Shown here: piece by piece, positions 24,763 to 32,289 of the stretch
How positions within the stretch are numbered: position 1 is the stretch's first letter
Layout: the number at the start of each line of letters is the position of its first letter
DNA from: Planctomycetota bacterium
GTDB lineage: Bacteria > Planctomycetota > Phycisphaerae > WQYP01
DNA length: 32,289 nt
NCBI GenBank assembly: GCA_021827645.1
Contig: JAKAVA010000067.1
Span: 1 to 32,289, forward strand
Direction of reading: 5' to 3'
Position numbers and translations under genes: made by a program
The notes under the pieces: generated by a model
What the model was told of the DNA's origin: nothing
Seen by the model: only the letters and a program-made list of their open reading frames with translations
The model's database searches: none

Positions 24763-27408
24763 TTACTGCGGATCGAGCAGCGGGGTTCCATCGGCACCGT
24801 CAGAGTCTTCGGGTATCACCCGTGCCATGCCGACCAGAATATCCCCTTCTTCCAGTTTGATGAGGCGCACGCCCTGGGTTGCGCGGCCCATTTCTCGCAG
24901 TTCGCCGGTAACGCCGATGCGCACCACCTGTCCCTGCCGGGTGATCATCATGAGCTCATCGCTGTCGGTGATGGCCCGAACCGCCACCACCGGGCCGTTG
25001 CGCTCCGTGGTACGGATATTAATCACGCCCTTGCCGCCCCGGTGGGTAAGGCGATATTCCTCAATGCGTGTGCGCTTGCCGTAGCCGTTCTCACACGCGG
25101 TCAGCAGCGTCACCTGATTATCGCCATGATCCAGCCCGTGCGGGACGATCACCATGGCCACCACACGGTCATCCGCTTCAAGCTCCACGCCTTTGACGCC
25201 ACCGGCCTGTCGGCCCATATCGCGCACTTCCGTTTCTTCAAACCGCACGGCCATGCCGCCGCGGGTGGCCAGCACGATCTGATCATTCCCGTTGGTAACG
25301 CCGACGCCGATGACGCTGTCGCCCTTGTCCAGCCCGATGGCGATGATGCCGCGCTTCTGCGGATTACCGTACGCCTTCAGGAGCGTCTTTTTAATAATGC
25401 CCGCCGAGGTGGCCATCACCAGATGCTTACCTTCGTCATCGAAATCGCGCACCGGCAGAACGGCCGCCAGGTTTTCCCCGTCCTGAAAATCCACCAGATT
25501 GGCGATGGACCGCCCTTTGCTCTGCCGGCTCATCTGCGGGACATCGTAAACCTTCTGCCAGTAGCACCGCCCGAGATTGGTGAAGAACATGAGATAGTCG
25601 TGGGTGGACCCGATGAACAGGTGCTCGATGAAGTCCCCCTCTTTGCTATCGGCCCCCACAATGCCCCGTCCGCCGCGCCCCTGCCGGCGATAGGTGTCCA
25701 GCGGCATGCGCTTGATGTACCCCTCATGGCTGATGGTGACAACGGCCTGCTCATCGGCAATTAAATCTTCAATATTGATGTCCGTGGCATCGTTGGTGAT
25801 CTGCGTGCGGCGTTCGTCGCCGTATTTTTCCCGCAGTTCAATCGTGTCTTCGCGGATGATATCCAGCACGCGTTTATCATCGCTCAAAATCAATTCGTAG
25901 CCTTCGATTTCGGCAGTGAGTTTGTTGTATTCATCGGCAAGCTTGTCGATTTCCAGCCCGACCAGCCGCTGAAGCTGCATGATCAGGATGGCATCCGCCT
26001 GGGCTGCGGAAAGCGTCATGCCGCCGTCTTCCTTTTCCGCCTGATGGATCCGTTTGAGAAACGCGCCGGGAATGAGTTTTTTCCACGTGAGGGCTTCGTC
26101 AATGGTGAATTTTTTACGCATCAGGTTGACTTTGGCGGTGGGCACATCGGGGCTGATCTTGCGGTTACGCAGCATCTCGATGACGCCCATGACCTCAATC
26201 TTGCCCCCGGTGCTGCGCGGCGAAATCTCTTCGGTATGAATATCCGCCAATGCCAGAATCAAACCTTCCAGAATGTGAGCCCGCTGGCGGGCCTTCTTGA
26301 GGCGGAAGGCCGTCCGCCGACGAATCACTTCCTTGCGATGGGCGATGAATTGCTCCATCAATTCCTTGAGCCCCATCGTCCGCGGCTGGCGATTGACCAG
26401 TGCAATATTGATGATCGAGAAAGTGCTCTGCAGCGGTGTGTACTGATATAACTGATTGATCACCACATTGGCGTCGGCATCGCGCTTAAGCTCGATCACC
26501 ACCCGTACCATGTGCTCGCGATCGGATTCGTCGCGGACATCCGAAATGTCCTTGATCTGCTCTTCCTTCACCTTGGCGGCGATGGATTCAATAATAGTTT
26601 TCTTAAGCACCTGATAGGGGATTTCGGTGATGACAATCTGCTCCTTGCCCCCTTTGACCTGTTCCGTATGCACACGCCCGCGCAACACGATCTTTCCGCG
26701 GCCATGCTCATAGCCGTCCAATATCCCGCTGCGGCCGCAGATCACGCCGCCGGTCGGAAAGTCCGGCCCTTTGACAATCTTCATCAATTCCTTGAGCGTG
26801 CAGTGTGGTTCGTCAATCACCTTTACCAGACCGTCGCAGATTTCACGCAGATTGTGCGGCGGAAGACTCGTCGCCATGCCCACAGCGATTCCCTGCGAAC
26901 CATTCACCAGCAGATTGGGGAATTTGGACGGCAGGACCGTCGGCTCTTCCATTCGCTCGTCGTAGTTGGGAATGTAATCAACGGTATCTTCCCGCAGATC
27001 TTCCATCATTTCGGCGGCGGCTTCTGCCATTCGGGCTTCGGTGTATCGCATGGCCGCCGGTGGATCGCCGTCGATGGAGCCGAAATTTCCCTGCCCATCA
27101 ACCAATCGCGCACGCATGTTCCAACTCTGCGCCATGCGCACCAGCGTGGGGTAGATCACCGCTTCGCCGTGCGGGTGGTAATTACCGGAGGTATCGCCCG
27201 CTATTTTGGCACACTTGATATGCTTGCTGCGCGGCATGAGACGCAGATCATTCATGGCCACGAGAATGCGGCGCTGAGAAGGCTTGAGGCCGTCGCGCAC
27301 ATCCGGCAGGGCACGATCCATAATCGTGCTCATGGCGTAGGTGAGATAGCTTTCAGAAAGCTCGGTTTCAATTTGCAGGTCGGTTATCCGGGCGTCTTGA
27401 TCGAACAT
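24763..27408 (-). CDS. gyrA: DNA gyrase subunit A
   Basis: Breakage-reunion subunit that introduces negative supercoils together with GyrB. The 881-residue protein has the catalytic Y122 in [10 protein letters not shown], with numbering identical to E. coli up to that point. It has the GyrA-box QGRGGRG, which separates gyrase from topoisomerase IV, and a six-bladed C-terminal wrapping domain. In the quinolone-binding stretch [18 protein letters not shown], position 83 is Ala (Ser in E. coli) and position 87 is Pro (Asp in E. coli). AAGGAAG precedes the ATG. gyrB is not in the window. DUF1015 follows after 133 bases. Confidence 0.98.
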   Translation of the reverse strand: MFDQDARITDLQIETELSESYLTYAMSTIMDRALPDVRDGLKPSQRRILVAMNDLRLMPRSKHIKCAKIAGDTSGNYHPHGEAVIYPTLVRMAQSWNMRARLVDGQGNFGSIDGDPPAAMRYTEARMAEAAAEMMEDLREDTVDYIPNYDERMEEPTVLPSKFPNLLVNGSQGIAVGMATSLPPHNLREICDGLVKVIDEPHCTLKELMKIVKGPDFPTGGVICGRSGILDGYEHGRGKIVLRGRVHTEQVKGGKEQIVITEIPYQVLKKTIIESIAAKVKEEQIKDISDVRDESDREHMVRVVIELKRDADANVVINQLYQYTPLQSTFSIINIALVNRQPRTMGLKELMEQFIAHRKEVIRRRTAFRLKKARQRAHILEGLILALADIHTEEISPRSTGGKIEVMGVIEMLRNRKISPDVPTAKVNLMRKKFTIDEALTWKKLIPGAFLKRIHQAEKEDGGMTLSAAQADAILIMQLQRLVGLEIDKLADEYNKLTAEIEGYELILSDDKRVLDIIREDTIELREKYGDERRTQITNDATDINIEDLIADEQAVVTISHEGYIKRMPLDTYRRQGRGGRGIVGADSKEGDFIEHLFIGSTHDYLMFFTNLGRCYWQKVYDVPQMSRQSKGRSIANLVDFQDGENLAAVLPVRDFDDEGKHLVMATSAGIIKKTLLKAYGNPQKRGIIAIGLDKGDSVIGVGVTNGNDQIVLATRGGMAVRFEETEVRDMGRQAGGVKGVELEADDRVVAMVIVPHGLDHGDNQVTLLTACENGYGKRTRIEEYRLTHRGGKGVINIRTTERNGPVVAVRAITDSDELMMITRQGQVVRIGVTGELREMGRATQGVRLIKLEEGDILVGMARVIPEDSDGADGTPLLDPQ

Positions 27409-27593
27409 ATTCTTCCTTGAAGACCGTTTGAGTCCAAATTCGCGGCGGCGATCCGATTTCGGGTGCCGCTATCAGGTAGGAATTCTAACGGAAAATAGAC
27501 CGGGCGTCGCTGTTGCGCAGCCATCATGGTCGGCTTCCCCAACCCGCCGCATTGCTGGCGATCAGGGGTGATGGGATGACCGTACAGGCGGCA

Positions 27594-28517
27594 TCAGTGT
27601 GCGGCCATGACCAAAGCGACGCCTCCAAGGGCGATGCAGTAAATGGCAAAGGGCCACAGTTTTCGGGTTTCAAAATATTTCATCAAAAATGCCGTGCTCA
27701 GATACGCCGCCAATCCCGCTGCGATGGCCGCCGGAATTGTGAGGCCGAGGATCGCGTGCGCACTGTGCTTGAAGAGGGTCGGCACCTTGAGAAGGCCGGC
27801 GGCCGCAATCACCGGTGTCGCCAGCATAAAGGCAAAACGGCACGCCTCTTCGTAGGAAAGCCCGGCGAGAATGCCGCCGACAATCGCGGCACCGCTTCGC
27901 GATATGCCGGGGAACAGGGCAAAAGTCTGCGCTGCGCCCACCGCCGCGCCGGTGGGAAATGAAAGATCTTCCGCGGCTTTGTTTTCGGCTCCGCGCTGGG
28001 CGCTCTTTTTCTTCAGCCAGTCGCCCGCGAGCATCACCAATCCGTTGGCCATCAAAAATACGCACACCATCCAGTAATAGTGCGGATTATCAAAAAACAG
28101 CTTGAATTTTTTTTCAAAGACCAGCCCAACCAGCCCCACCACAATGGTGCCGGCCACGAGCAGCCAGGCAAATTTGCTCTCCCGATCATAAACCAGTTTT
28201 TTGTGTTTAATACTGCCGAGATAGGCCTTGATGACCTTGATCCACGCCTTCCAGAAGTAGATGAGCAGCGCGGCGGCCGTTGCCAGATGCAGAGCGACCA
28301 CGAAGGAGAGAAAATCCTTGTTCTGCGCGTTGAAGTGCCAATGCAGCAGATGTTTGATAATAATGATGTGCCCGAGAGAACTGATGGGAAAGAGTTCTGA
28401 GATTCCCTGCAGAAGACCCAGAATCACGGCCTGCACCAGCGTTAAATGGTGCACCGGCTCAAGAGCCGCGGTCGTAGCATGCAGATGTCCGGTGAGTAGA
28501 GCCGTTTTACCTGGCAT
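27594..28517 (-). CDS. uppP: Undecaprenyl-diphosphate phosphatase UppP/BacA
   Basis: Integral membrane phosphatase that recycles undecaprenyl diphosphate to the monophosphate lipid carrier for cell-wall synthesis. The 307-residue protein has motif 1, LGLLQGISELFPISSLGH (Q37, E41, H50; the first acidic residue of E. coli is Gln here, a known variant of the E/Q-x3-E motif), and motif 2, FPGISRSGA with R207. Multiple hydrophobic segments cover the rest. The start at 28517 has AGGAGG 6 bases upstream; the frame runs 12 codons further up but that would place the ribosome site inside the gene. About 30 residues precede the first membrane segment. It lies divergent to the TPR lipoprotein gene. Confidence 0.94.
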   Translation of the reverse strand: MPGKTALLTGHLHATTAALEPVHHLTLVQAVILGLLQGISELFPISSLGHIIIIKHLLHWHFNAQNKDFLSFVVALHLATAAALLIYFWKAWIKVIKAYLGSIKHKKLVYDRESKFAWLLVAGTIVVGLVGLVFEKKFKLFFDNPHYYWMVCVFLMANGLVMLAGDWLKKKSAQRGAENKAAEDLSFPTGAAVGAAQTFALFPGISRSGAAIVGGILAGLSYEEACRFAFMLATPVIAAAGLLKVPTLFKHSAHAILGLTIPAAIAAGLAAYLSTAFLMKYFETRKLWPFAIYCIALGGVALVMAAH

Positions 28518-28771
28518 CCATATCCTCCTCTTGGTCGAGCGAAAGAGTTTCAAACCACGTGCCCCGGCAGTCCACTGCGGGCATGAGCATCATGCGTACT
28601 TGTCGGCTTTTTTTCAACCCGAACGTGAACAACCGCGACTTGGCCCTTGCCGGTAAATGGTGGAACACGGAATTAAACGCCACTTTTAGCGGATATCAAG
28701 CTACAATTCTCGCGGTGCCCCGGTGCATGGCCTCTCAGGTGTGCAGTTGTGGCTTGGTCGAGGATGTTTTT

Positions 28772-31708
28772 ATGAAACCGGCCGTTTGGCTCTTGTTGCT
28801 CTCCGCTGCCTCGCTTTCGGGGTGTGCGAGCAATCCGTTTTCCGCGTCCGCTCCGATGCACGTTCCCGAGGCACTCTACCAGCCGGCGTTTTACTCGGTA
28901 GGCAAAGGTTTAAGCCCCACCCCCGTTGGAAAGGATGTATCGCGGCGAAATGTTCACCTGTCGCAACTGATGGCGAACACCTCGCTGCCCGTTGCCCCGG
29001 CCCGCAAAACGGTCGCTCCCGTTGATCAGAAAAAAGCACTGGTTTTTTACGGTTCAGGCCTTAATGCAGCATACCGGGGCCGCTACAGTGGTGCCCTTTA
29101 CCTGCTTCTGCAGAGTTATAAGTTCAATCCCAATTCAGCCAAAACGCTCTCGGCGCTTGCGCAAGTGTCGATGAAGCTGGGCGATACTGCCAATGCCGAT
29201 CGATATTTGAAGTCGGCCCTGCAGCTAAATCCGCTGGATCCGAAACTTCAATTGCAGGCGGCCTCGCTGGAGTTGTCGCATGGCCGCCGGAAAGCCGCGC
29301 TGCAGCGTCTACTAATTGCCCGCAAGTCGCCGCAACTCAAAGCAGATTCTCCGCTTTTGCCGCGGATTGATTTTTTATTGGGCACCGCCCTGCAGAGCGG
29401 GGGATATTATCGTGCTGCCGCCGAGGCGTACCAGCAGACGGCCTTACTCCTTAAGCAACCCTCGGTAACGTACCAGTTCGACCCGCACGACCACCGCCTG
29501 ATGCGAAGTCGCGGGTTGATCCACTTCTTGATCGGACGCAACAGTCTTCTGGCGGGACGCTATCGTACTGCGGCCGCATGTTTTGCCGCCGCCCGTCGGC
29601 AGGGGTTTACCAATCCCGTTATCCTTGGCCAACTGGCATTGGCGATGGAATTTACCGGCCATCCCCATGCTGCCGCCCGGGATGCGGTGGATTACTCTGT
29701 TCGCACACACGGTTCGCCACCGGCGACCATCATTCTCGCGGATATGATTCTGGATCAGCACGGTCCGGCGATGGTTCTCGCCGCCGCCAAGAAGTTAAAG
29801 GCCGGCTCCCCGGCTCAAATAGATGCCTTGGCGTGCGTGGCGCACGCAGCGTGGGTTACAGGCCATACGCGCACCGCCCGACGCACGCTGACCCGGCTCT
29901 GCATGTTGAAAAGAGCAAAAATTTCAACGGTGCAGAAATTCGTCGTGCTGGCTGTCTGTACCCGTCGGCGGCTCGATGCGATCAAGTTGGTCACCCGCGA
30001 ACTCGCCACCCACCGGCTGCCGCCGCATGCTCTTTCCGCCATCACAGCCGATTTCTTTGGCCTGCATCCCACCGAGGCCGATGTTCACCGATTGCTGCGG
30101 CGTGTGCTCAAGCGACAGGCCATCAGTGTCAGCCTGCCTCCACAACAACAGGTGGAGCAACTGCAGTGGCAATATGGATTAGTGGATGATCTGTCGCTGC
30201 TTACCGGCCGCCGCCAATTCGCACTGGCCGTTACGGGTGAGTTGCTGCAGCGGGCGCCTCAATTCTGGCCCACCATCAAGGGGCGCTGCCTTGCTTTGGC
30301 GTTGGGACACCGGTATTCGGAGGCGGATGAGCTTATTCGTCGGGCGATACGGGAACATCTCGGCGGGGCGGATGCCTCTGTGATCAAGGCGGAAGTTTAT
30401 GCCGCTGCCGATCGCATGGCGGCCGCCATGAGCACTGCGATCAACGCCACCTACTCGTATTCACATTACCGTCCATTGTGGCGTGAACTGGAGCGGCTGA
30501 CGCGCGATCGGCAGTATCCGCCGGATGAGATCAACGTTCTGCAGCATGAGGCAGAGCTATTTCCGCAGGATCGCAGGGTGGCATTCCGGCTTGTGCAGGT
30601 GGAATATGAATTCGGTGATATCGGTGCATTTCGCATCGAGGTTCAAGACTTTCTCACGCGCTTCGGGCATGGAAAGCGGGCACTGATTGCCGCCGCCATG
30701 GTCGACGCGGTGAACCACAATTGGCCCGCCATGAAGGAGCAAATCGCCGCCGTCCGGCGGCTGTATCCAACCAGCCGATTGGCTGCGGTCTGGCTGGCCC
30801 TGTTGTCGGAATCCATGGGGCATCCCGGCACAGGTATTAAAATTTTACGCCAGTCGCTGCATGTCTGGCCCGCCGACCCTGATCTGCTTCAGGAGTATAT
30901 TGATCTGTGCAACCACTCCAGTCAGCCCGGGGCTGCATTCACCGCTGCGCGGCGGCTTGCGAAACGTTTTCCCGATTCGCGGGCCCTGCGAGAGGAGTAC
31001 CTCGATGTGCTGATCCATAATCACTTATGGCTTCAGGCGCACCAGCTGGTTTCGCGCTGGCTGGCTGAAAAACCGGTCTCCCGCCATGCGCTGCTGGCCC
31101 TGTGGCGAGTGGATTTTCATTCCCGCCATTACACGGCAGCTCTGGCGGTCGCCCGGAAACTGGTAAACCGTCCCATCCCGCGATTCTCCGATCTATCCAA
31201 CCTTGCCAACACCCTCTGGCAGCTCGGAAAGCGCGCATCCGCTCTGAAGGTCTATCGCCGCATCCTCGCGATCGAACCGCAGAACGCGTACGCCAATAAC
31301 AATCTCGGCTTTGAAATGCTTCGGGAGAATCAGAATTTTAAGAAGGCCCTGGCGCACATCCAGTTAGCAATTCATAATTATCCCAATGTAGCCCAATATC
31401 TCGACAGCTACGGCTGGGGGCTTTATAAACTCGGCTTTGCCGCCCGCGCCGTCCCGTATCTCCAGCGGGCGGTGATTCTTGTCGGTACCCGCCATCCGAC
31501 GGTCTACCGCCATCTTGGCGATGCGCTCGCCGGCATCGGCGATTGGCACGGGGCATTGTTGGTTTGGCAGGCGGCGATTAAGGTGCTCGGCACCCATCAC
31601 CCGCTTAGCGCCCGGCAGCAGAAGCTTTTGAATCAGCTCAAGCGAAAAGTGGCCGCCGAAAAGGTGCGGGAATCTCTCAATCATCTGAAACATAGTCAGG
31701 CGATGTGA
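28772..31708 (+). CDS. Large TPR-repeat lipoprotein
   Basis: 978 residues from the ATG at 28772, which has GAGGA 7 bases upstream; the in-frame region back to 28559 is not family-like. The N-terminus is a lipoprotein signal peptide, MKPAVWLLLLSAASLSGC, with lipidated C18. Tetratricopeptide repeats follow along most of the length: AYRGRYSGALYLLLQSYKFNP and LGDTANADRYLKSALQLNP near the N-terminus, and ALKVYRRILAIEPQNA, NNNLGFEMLRE, YLDSYGWGLYKLG and YRHLGDALAGIGDW near the C-terminus. No enzyme domain is seen. It is probably exported and membrane-anchored and acts in protein-protein contacts, possibly in envelope assembly or polysaccharide export. That is inference from the repeats and anchor only. 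Confidence 0.82.
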   Translation: MKPAVWLLLLSAASLSGCASNPFSASAPMHVPEALYQPAFYSVGKGLSPTPVGKDVSRRNVHLSQLMANTSLPVAPARKTVAPVDQKKALVFYGSGLNAAYRGRYSGALYLLLQSYKFNPNSAKTLSALAQVSMKLGDTANADRYLKSALQLNPLDPKLQLQAASLELSHGRRKAALQRLLIARKSPQLKADSPLLPRIDFLLGTALQSGGYYRAAAEAYQQTALLLKQPSVTYQFDPHDHRLMRSRGLIHFLIGRNSLLAGRYRTAAACFAAARRQGFTNPVILGQLALAMEFTGHPHAAARDAVDYSVRTHGSPPATIILADMILDQHGPAMVLAAAKKLKAGSPAQIDALACVAHAAWVTGHTRTARRTLTRLCMLKRAKISTVQKFVVLAVCTRRRLDAIKLVTRELATHRLPPHALSAITADFFGLHPTEADVHRLLRRVLKRQAISVSLPPQQQVEQLQWQYGLVDDLSLLTGRRQFALAVTGELLQRAPQFWPTIKGRCLALALGHRYSEADELIRRAIREHLGGADASVIKAEVYAAADRMAAAMSTAINATYSYSHYRPLWRELERLTRDRQYPPDEINVLQHEAELFPQDRRVAFRLVQVEYEFGDIGAFRIEVQDFLTRFGHGKRALIAAAMVDAVNHNWPAMKEQIAAVRRLYPTSRLAAVWLALLSESMGHPGTGIKILRQSLHVWPADPDLLQEYIDLCNHSSQPGAAFTAARRLAKRFPDSRALREEYLDVLIHNHLWLQAHQLVSRWLAEKPVSRHALLALWRVDFHSRHYTAALAVARKLVNRPIPRFSDLSNLANTLWQLGKRASALKVYRRILAIEPQNAYANNNLGFEMLRENQNFKKALAHIQLAIHNYPNVAQYLDSYGWGLYKLGFAARAVPYLQRAVILVGTRHPTVYRHLGDALAGIGDWHGALLVWQAAIKVLGTHHPLSARQQKLLNQLKRKVAAEKVRESLNHLKHSQAM

Positions 31709-31915
31709 CCAGACCGGGCCGGGGCACGCAGAGGGCCGTCGGCCGTGCCGTGCATCCGATGAATCACGATCACGGCAAATGCGAGCCGGTGGATTTATTC
31801 CAACGGTGCCTGCGCCCACCGTCTGCTCGCGTCTGCCCGGCGCGCGGCGGCCGCATCGCCATCGATTTGCCGGGGCATGTTTTGCGCGGAGGCAGAGGGA
31901 ACCGGATCTCACACA

Positions 31916-31939
31916 AAGGCGCGAAGAGCGCAAAGACGA
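31916..31939. repeat. Degenerate purine-rich short repeat, copy 1
   Basis: A 24-base unit of the form GGCGCG-A-purines-CGC-purines-AGACG. It matches the copy at 32050-32073 at 17 of 24 positions. Similar intergenic sequences are common in planctomycete genomes in my experience; the function is unknown. Confidence 0.4.
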
Positions 31940-32049
31940 TTAAATAAATCGTACTGACTTAATGCAAAAATCGTAGCACCTTCTATTCATAGCGTGATAC
32001 AAAAAAGCAGACTACATCATGCCGCAGGCACGACGCCGAACCTCGCGCG

Positions 32050-32073
32050 GAGGCGCGGAAAACGCGGAGACGG
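32050..32073. repeat. Degenerate purine-rich short repeat, copy 2
   Basis: Second copy of the unit at 31916-31939, in the same orientation, 134 bases downstream. Differences are mainly A/G exchanges. Confidence 0.4.
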
Positions 32074-32092
32074 TTCAGTGGCGCGAGCAGCC

Positions 32093-32104
32093 TAGTGTAG
32101 TGAA
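32093..32104. mobile_element. Probable end of an IS630-type insertion sequence
   Basis: A TA dinucleotide at 32093-32094, the target that IS630-family elements duplicate, is followed by GTGTAGTGAA just outside the transposase stop codon. This fits an element boundary, but the other end lies outside the window so the terminal repeat cannot be confirmed. Confidence 0.35.
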
Positions 32105-32289
32105 TCAAATAGATTGAGCATTATTCAAGACAGCGCGGGCCTTGGCAACTTTTTCCAGAATACGTTCGAGTTTGGCGGTCCAGACGAAAGCCTTTGGGCT
32201 CTGATTGTGATGTTCAACGAACTCGTTGATGGCATCAATCAACTGCGGGACGCTTTTGAATACGCCACGGCGGATGCGTTTGTCGGTGA
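32105..32289 (-). CDS. IS630-family transposase, C-terminus only
   Basis: The minus strand is open from the window edge to the stop at 32105-32107, giving the last 60 residues. The peptide begins TDKRIRRGVFKSVPQLIDAI and contains NEFVEHHNQSPKAFVWTAK and ILEKVAKARAVLNNAQSI. Those are hallmark C-terminal segments of IS630-type DDE transposases (VHNxNPKPFVWTA and ILEKVxRAR). The catalytic DDE residues lie outside the window. It is too short to be in the usual gene list because the edge cuts it. Confidence 0.85.
   Translation of the reverse strand, partial: TDKRIRRGVFKSVPQLIDAINEFVEHHNQSPKAFVWTAKLERILEKVAKARAVLNNAQSI

Larger units (their letters stand above)
31709..32104. other. Gene-poor stretch before the right-edge insertion sequence
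   Basis: About 400 bases. Short open frames exist but look like noise. It contains two copies of a degenerate purine-rich repeat and the probable end of an IS630-type element. The section around 31940-32030 is AT-rich relative to its surroundings. Confidence 0.45.

Noticed and set aside
26512-27420. Plus-strand open frame antisense to gyrA
   Set aside because: Antisense shadow; gyrA is unambiguous.
27594-28065. Open frames in other phases of uppP
   Set aside because: Shadows; the uppP motifs and membrane segments are in one frame only.
31705-31947. Plus-strand 80-codon frame after the TPR gene
   Set aside because: Arg/Gly/His-rich, runs into the degenerate repeat, and has no ribosome site or homology.
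1-32289. CRISPR arrays, rRNA, tRNA, prophage genes
   Set aside because: No regularly spaced repeats, no recognisable RNA gene sequences and no phage structural genes were seen by reading. A model-based RNA search was not possible.

Overview
The window looks like a chromosomal segment of a moderately GC-rich Gram-negative-type bacterium, most likely Planctomycetota and probably Phycisphaerae. This placement is inferred from protein style only: the GyrA region around residues 78-92, a large VWA membrane protein, the FolC flavour and a SUF operon ending in a fused SufT-type protein. No rRNA or tRNA was found to confirm it. Most of the window is housekeeping, and a transposase fragment sits at each edge.

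Layout. 1-172 is the N-terminus of a DDE transposase (minus strand, cut by the window edge). carB (523-3990) and an HD-GYP phosphodiesterase gene (4206-5615) follow on the plus strand. A tightly packed minus-strand SUF operon (11774 down to 5680) runs sufB-sufC-sufD-sufS-sufU and ends in an unusual fusion of a cysteine-less IscA-like domain with a SufT/MIP18 domain. Upstream of sufB is a consensus-like sigma-70 promoter overlapped by a 28-bp palindrome, a candidate operator. folC and a Xer recombinase gene follow on the plus strand.

After a hairpin at 15060-15091 comes a three-gene minus-strand cassette: a TIGR04255-like protein, an antitoxin-like small protein and a PIN-domain toxin. Each has a good Shine-Dalgarno sequence and the last two overlap. 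Then comes a nitrogen module on the plus strand: an NtrC-like site and a perfect -24/-12 sigma-54 promoter, a long leader, amt, a strong terminator, and two tandem P-II genes. Neither P-II protein has the modifiable Tyr51 or Ser49.

The rest is minus-strand VWA membrane protein, DUF1015 protein, gyrA and uppP, then a large plus-strand TPR lipoprotein. A gene-poor stretch with a degenerate short repeat leads to the C-terminus of an IS630-type transposase at the right edge.

The strongest candidates for something undescribed are the cysteine-less IscA-SufT fusion, the palindrome over the suf promoter, the TIGR04255/antitoxin/PIN cassette, and the sigma-54-linked amt locus with two unmodifiable P-II proteins.
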